This document shows, piece after piece, positions 61,295-61,747 of a DNA stretch of 61,747 nucleotides. Source of the DNA: an uncultured Alistipes sp. (lineage in GTDB: Bacteria > Bacteroidota > Bacteroidia > Bacteroidales > UBA932); NCBI GenBank assembly GCA_900544175.1, contig UQUN01000014.1, positions 1-61,747 of the forward strand, in the 5' to 3' direction. A model generated the notes under the pieces. That model searched no databases. It worked only from the letters and a program-made list of their open reading frames with translations, and was not told the origin of the DNA. The position numbers were made by a program, and so were the translations under genes. Position 1 is the first letter of the stretch. Each line of letters opens with the position of its first letter.

Positions 61295-61550
61295 ATGGGA
61301 AAGCATACCTTCAGGGAATGGATGATTGCGGTAAGGGCCTGGTCCTTCCCGGCTTCGGCGATACCGACAATAGTCAGTACCGCCTATGTGTACTGGAAAT
61401 GCAGGAACGGGGCCGCAGCGGAATGTTCACACCCAAGGAAATCATGGTCATATCCACAGTCATCATCACAGCCAGCATCCTCTGCGGGATTGCCCTCGTT
61501 ATGGCTACAAGCCTGCCGCTGTTGTGGATCGGTCTTGGAGGGCTGGCCTG
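61295..61550 (+). pseudogene. menA: menA (UbiA-family prenyltransferase) remnant
   Basis: The ATG frame gives MGKHTFREWMIAVRAWSFPA followed by SAIPTIVSTAYVYW, the N-terminus of Bacteroidota 1,4-dihydroxy-2-naphthoate polyprenyltransferase. After about 40 residues the match moves to the +1 frame: MFTPKEIMVISTVIITASIL then CGIALVMATSLPLLWIGLGG, which corresponds to the segment after the first NDxxD motif in UbiA proteins. The stretch that should hold that motif is missing, so an internal deletion and frame change occurred. The gene then ends abruptly where repeat element copy 4 begins at 61551. An intact menaquinone gene would be about 300 codons. Confidence 0.8.
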
Positions 61551-61747
61551 GTGTCAGTAGATTTTCCGTCGGGTATGCATACTGTTACTGTGAAATTACG
61601 GACACAATGGGGAAAGGCCTGTTGATTTCAAGCGAGCCAGACTTCAGGCGTTGATTGTACCTCACGTCCAACAAAGCGCGCTTACAGAAATGCCTGATAA
61701 TAAGACACTCTGAAAAAAGACATCTGCTGGACTTGTGAGGATATGGG
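61551..61747 (-). repeat. Paired 67-nt hairpin repeat element, copy 4 (type 1, inverted, cut by window end)
   Basis: Reverse complement of the 104-301 part of copy 1, about 90% identical by eye. Hairpin 2 lies at 61666-61732, exactly 67 nt; the window ends 15 nt into the linker, so hairpin 1 is outside. Arms AGATG (61725-61721) and TGTCT (61707-61703) still pair through two wobble pairs where copy 1 has CATCT. The tail ends in CTGACAC at 61551, directly abutting the menA remnant. Confidence 0.85.

Overview
The window reads as chromosomal DNA of a member of the order Bacteroidales (Bacteroidota). The evidence is the repeated use of the Bacteroidota -7 promoter box TAnnTTTG in front of genes, families typical of the phylum (NigD-like lipoprotein, 6-bladed beta-propeller lipoproteins, large MacB/FtsX-type permeases, AAA/DUF4143 and AAA/PD-(D/E)XK ATPases), many SPII lipoprotein signals, and roughly even base composition. 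I cannot fix family or genus by reading alone. No rRNA, tRNA, CRISPR array, integrase or transposase gene was seen.

Layout. 1-10 kb: repeat element copy 1, ftsH, a large S41-like lipoprotein, a membrane-bound AraC regulator, an unknown membrane protein, a DUF3298 lipoprotein, a beta-propeller lipoprotein and cytidine deaminase. 10-17.3 kb: a direct duplication of leader plus FtsX-type permease, separated by a coiled-coil membrane protein with a C-terminal helical domain. 17.3-35.6 kb: mostly housekeeping genes (GH73 glucosaminidase, mltG, ctpA-type protease, rnz, rpsA, a corA-ahcY-beta-eliminating lyase operon, mntP, recR, an N-acetylglucosamine kinase-like gene, TIGR02757), then a zeta-toxin gene with a small overlapping partner, tldD-pmbA and slyD. 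35.7-39 kb: an organoarsenical-type ars operon (arsR, broken arsF, arsG, thioredoxin-like, permease). 39-46.9 kb: AAA/DUF4143 ATPase, a tsaD-FAD oxidoreductase-GH29 operon, an AAA/PD-(D/E)XK protein and a DUF4143 remnant. 46.9-54.5 kb: a frameshifted beta-propeller gene, a small membrane protein, an alpha/beta hydrolase, an RloA-RloB (AbiL-like) defence pair and an MBOAT acyltransferase operon. 54.7-61.7 kb: an M23/S41 protein, a third FtsX-type permease, a TPR-like protein with the same C-terminal domain as the 13.2 kb gene, a menA remnant and repeat element copy 4.

The most unusual signal is non-coding: a dispersed element of about 300 bp built from two hairpins of exactly 67 nt, each closed by GTCCAGC...G(C/T)TGGAC and separated by exactly 48 nt. 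Four copies occur (1-301, 10404-10715, 14503-14814 and, inverted, 61551-61747). Lengths and pairing are kept while sequence drifts, including substitutions that preserve pairing. The two inner copies are identical over 312 bp although the permease genes they precede have diverged, and copy 4 joins directly onto a deleted menA gene. Structured RNA or a small non-autonomous mobile element are the leading explanations.

Broken genes are frequent for one stretch: arsF (in-frame TAA), the beta-propeller gene (one base short in a G run), a DUF4143 ATPase (large internal deletion) and menA (internal deletion plus truncation).
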